Source: Paenibacillus pectinilyticus (GTDB lineage: Bacteria; Bacillota; Bacilli; Paenibacillales; NBRC-103111). From it: a stretch of DNA of 64,000 bases. Position 1 is the stretch's first letter. Every line of letters starts with the position of its first letter. Positions 61,748 to 64,000 of this stretch are shown here, piece after piece. The translations under genes were made by a program, and so were the position numbers. Below the pieces are notes generated by a model, which ran no database searches, had not been told where the DNA came from, and saw only the letters and a list, made by a program, of their open reading frames with translations. The stretch lies in contig NZ_LYPC01000028.1 in assembly GCF_001700435.1 (NCBI RefSeq), positions 619,267-683,266 of the forward strand, read 5' to 3'.

Positions 61748-62605
61748 ATGTCCGCAAAATCGGCACAAAATCAGCCTGTCGGCTCCGGAACGAACGATCG
61801 ACTTCTCCAATGGGTGGCCGGCATCGCTTTGACCGTGTTCGGATTTATGATGCTGTTACCATTTATATGGATGGTTTTATCTACCTTCAAACCGGAGAAT
61901 GAAGTGCTAAGCATCCCGCCCACATTGTGGCCGCACGCTTTTACCCTGGCTAACGTGAAAAAGCTGTTCGTCGACATGAATTTCGGCGTGTACTTACGGA
62001 ATACGCTCAATATCGTATTGTTTTCCTTTGTCGGTATGTTCTTAAACGCTATGGCCGGCTTTGGATTCGCCAAATATAAATTTAAAGGCAAGAACGCACT
62101 CTTTTATATCGTGCTCGCCACGATGATGATTCCTGGTCAGGTCACCATGATCCCCATTTACCTGATCCTCAATGCATTGAATCTGACCAACACAATGACC
62201 GGCATAATCCTTCCGGGTCTTGTAGGCGCCTTCGGTATCTTCTTGTTCCGACAGTTCATGTCTACCATTCCGGATGAATTGCTCGAAGCGACGCGAATGG
62301 AAGGCGCCAGCGAGTTCCGCACCTTCCTACAGATCGTGCTTCCCATCTCCAAGCCCATTTTGGCCGTGCAGGGTATCCTAACGTTCATCGCAGGCTGGAA
62401 TAGCTTCCTCTGGCCGTTAATCATCGCAAACGACGAAAAGCTGTATAGCTTATCTGTCGGTCTTTCCTTGATGCGCAGCCAATCGAATCAAAATTTCGCC
62501 TTACAAATGGCTGGCGCCACGATGATGGTTGCGCCTATCATAATCATCTTCATCATCTTCCAACGGCACATCATTGAGAATTTTAGTACCTCGGGGATGA
62601 AGTAA
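61748..62605 (+). CDS. Sugar ABC transporter permease (MalG/UgpE type)
   Basis: A 285-residue membrane protein with six predicted helices; LLEATRMEGASEFRTFLQIVLPISK (about 179-203) is the coupling loop, and the end IIENFSTSGMK is typical. Starts 20 bases after the first permease with GAAAGGAGG. As in the other importer here no ATPase gene is linked. Confidence 0.93.
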   Translation: MSAKSAQNQPVGSGTNDRLLQWVAGIALTVFGFMMLLPFIWMVLSTFKPENEVLSIPPTLWPHAFTLANVKKLFVDMNFGVYLRNTLNIVLFSFVGMFLNAMAGFGFAKYKFKGKNALFYIVLATMMIPGQVTMIPIYLILNALNLTNTMTGIILPGLVGAFGIFLFRQFMSTIPDELLEATRMEGASEFRTFLQIVLPISKPILAVQGILTFIAGWNSFLWPLIIANDEKLYSLSVGLSLMRSQSNQNFALQMAGATMMVAPIIIIFIIFQRHIIENFSTSGMK

Positions 62606-62623
62606 CAGTTTTCAGTCACATAC

Positions 62624-62658
62624 AAAAGGGCAAGCCGCATAGACGGCTTGCCCTTTTG
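62624..62658. terminator. Bidirectional terminator
   Basis: AAAAGGGCAAGCCG-CATAGA-CGGCTTGCCCTTTTG, a perfect 14-base stem that ends the permease operon and can serve the ECF gene on the other strand. Confidence 0.9.
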
Positions 62659-62774
62659 TTACCACATTAGAAAGTCTACATTTTCGGCTCCCGAAAACGT
62701 CTTGATAATTGGCGATTAAAACTACCTATAAAACGCGGTCGCACATCCTCGAAGGACTTCGATAGAAGTTTTTC

Positions 62775-64000
62775 TCATAACAAGCGATTACCAAAGAATA
62801 ACAGCATCCATGCAAGAAGCGCACTCACCGCCAAATACGTATCCCGACGGTGCCATTGCAATGTGTTTTTTCTCAGCAGCAGTGTTTGCCCGTCGATTTG
62901 TTTCATTTCCATCGCCACGGTCATTTGCTCCGCTTTGTGGAACATCGCTAGTAAGAGTGGAACAATGAGTGCAGGAATGTCGCGTACACGCACACTACCC
63001 GGACGTACCGATGCCTTCCCCCGCGCTCGGACGATTGCCGAGAATTGCTGCCATTCGCGAAGAATGAGCGGTATGAAACGGAACACGAATGACACGGCTA
63101 AGGAAAAAGAGGCCACAGGTAGCTTTATTCGGTGCAGGTATTGTAAGGCCCAATTCAAGCCTTGCACAAGCTGACTATACGGCGTTGATATGGCCAGCCA
63201 ATAACCTGCCATGATGACAACAAACAGCCTCGTCAATATAAAAGCGGTGCTCCAGCCTCTGTCGACAGCATAGCCTATTGGTGAGAATTCTATTCCCGCT
63301 AAAGCGATGGAAAAGAGGATAAACATTGCATACGATACAGCAATTTTGACGATCCCGCGCACGCTGCTTTGCGGGAGACCGAGATACGCGCAGCCGAGGA
63401 GCACTGCGGCCAAAGCAAGGCCGCCCCAGCCCTGCTGCCCCATCGTGCCGATGGAAAGCAGCAGATAGAGCAGCCACTTCGCGCGCGGGTCCAGCCGCAG
63501 CCAGCCTGCCTGCGGCGGCTGGGGCTTGTCTGGCCGCGGCGGCGGCTGCGGCTGTGGCGCCATGCTGGCTTCGCGCATGGCAAGGTCAAGGGCCGGCGCC
63601 GCTGCCGCAGGCGCCGTAGCGCTTGCGCTGCCAGCTTCGCGCAGCGCAGCCAAGATCGCCGACGCAGCAAGCGCCGGCGTGAGCAGATCCGGCGCGACGG
63701 CGATGCCGACGCGCGCCAGCTCTGCCGAGGCCTCCGCGCAGCTCGGGAGGCCTACCCCTGCGCGCGCCAGCACCTCGGGCGCGCGGCAGAGCTCTTGCGG
63801 CGAGCCGTCGAAGACAAGCTCGCCACGGGCTAGAACGAGGACACGTTCCGCTAGCGGGAAAAACGTGTCCAGATCGTGCGTGGCGACGACGAGTCCGCCA
63901 CGGCCGCGGCGCTCGCGCAGCATGCGCAGCAGCTCGCGGACGGCGGCCGCCTCGAGGCCGGCGGTTGGCTCGTCCATAAGGAGCCAACCCGGCTCCGTGG
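62775..64000 (-). CDS. ECF transporter: ATPase end fused to EcfT membrane protein (5' end beyond window)
   Basis: Minus-strand frame open from the window edge to 62775, at least 408 residues. The visible start is the end of an ABC ATPase (WLLMDEPTAGLEAA Walker B with D-loop, VVATHDLDTF switch His), followed by a GC-rich Ala/Pro linker (about 110-155 of the visible part) and an EcfT domain with about five helices. The first coupling motif is present (IVRARGKASVRP); the second, usually xARG, reads AMEMKQ. ECF importers take up vitamins or metals using a separate S component, not visible here. ATPase and EcfT are usually separate genes, so this is a fusion. The internal ATG 63977 is not the true start. 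Confidence 0.82.
   Translation of the reverse strand, partial: TEPGWLLMDEPTAGLEAAAVRELLRMLRERRGRGGLVVATHDLDTFFPLAERVLVLARGELVFDGSPQELCRAPEVLARAGVGLPSCAEASAELARVGIAVAPDLLTPALAASAILAALREAGSASATAPAAAAPALDLAMREASMAPQPQPPPRPDKPQPPQAGWLRLDPRAKWLLYLLLSIGTMGQQGWGGLALAAVLLGCAYLGLPQSSVRGIVKIAVSYAMFILFSIALAGIEFSPIGYAVDRGWSTAFILTRLFVVIMAGYWLAISTPYSQLVQGLNWALQYLHRIKLPVASFSLAVSFVFRFIPLILREWQQFSAIVRARGKASVRPGSVRVRDIPALIVPLLLAMFHKAEQMTVAMEMKQIDGQTLLLRKNTLQWHRRDTYLAVSALLAWMLLFFGNRLL

Overview
The window looks like a chromosomal segment of a Paenibacillus-type, low-to-moderate GC Gram-positive bacterium. The support is strong GGAGG-type ribosome sites, frequent GTG/TTG starts, LplB/YtcP-type permeases with a membrane-sensor AraC regulator, a c-di-AMP riboswitch in front of a KimA-like potassium importer, Rex-type operators before an NADH dehydrogenase, and a Listeria/Paenibacillus-style beta-1,2-glucan cluster. 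Both window ends cut through genes.

Layout. (1) 1-12101, minus strand: a polysaccharide locus (PL8 lyase, GH29 and GH95 fucosidases, solute-binding lipoprotein, two permeases, AraC/sensor regulator). Two of its genes share a duplicated promoter element. (2) 12188-14325, plus: a TetR regulator and an MFS exporter with twin palindromic operators. (3) 14326-15053: a convergent intergenic region with a 51-bp minisatellite. (4) 15110-40938, minus: a contractile injection system (eCIS, phage-tail-like particle). In transcription order: AAA+ ATPase, terminator, promoter, DUF4255 cap/terminator protein, carboxypeptidase-regulatory-like protein, sheath, tube, tail-assembly chaperone with a probable -1 frameshift into a DUF6760 reading frame, second tube protein, a 1958-residue repeat-rich protein, LysM hub protein, gpD-like hub, gpV-like spike, gp25, two baseplate J-type proteins, a gpI-like protein with a large N-terminal beta-rich region, and a last protein of unknown role. 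A strong terminator closes the operon. (5) 41094-53459, mixed: diguanylate cyclase, divergent SRAP protein, Nudix/DUF1284 pair, polysaccharide deacetylase, DUF3886 protein, KimA with its riboswitch, GNAT, a second MFS exporter, NADH dehydrogenase, EcsC-like protein and a LacI regulator. (6) 53561-62605: probable beta-1,2-glucan (sophoro-oligosaccharide) uptake and phosphorolysis, with divergent promoters carrying four palindromic LacI-type operators. (7) 62775-64000: the end of an ECF transporter ATPase fused to an EcfT membrane protein, cut by the window.

The most interesting object is the eCIS. Its second small tail-assembly frame has no usable start codon until residue 28 of the conserved domain. 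It lies in the -1 frame of the preceding gene, which carries a T TTT TTG slippery heptamer nine codons (including the stop) before its end. This is the arrangement of the G/GT (lambda) and E/E' (P2) tail chaperone genes of true phages, which sit between the tube and tape-measure genes. Together with the order tube, chaperone, giant protein, LysM protein, it suggests that the giant, cysteine-free, tandem-repeat protein is the length ruler of the particle. That role is inferred from position and not proven. No PAAR tip, tail fibre, recognisable toxin, holin or lysin is seen in the cluster.
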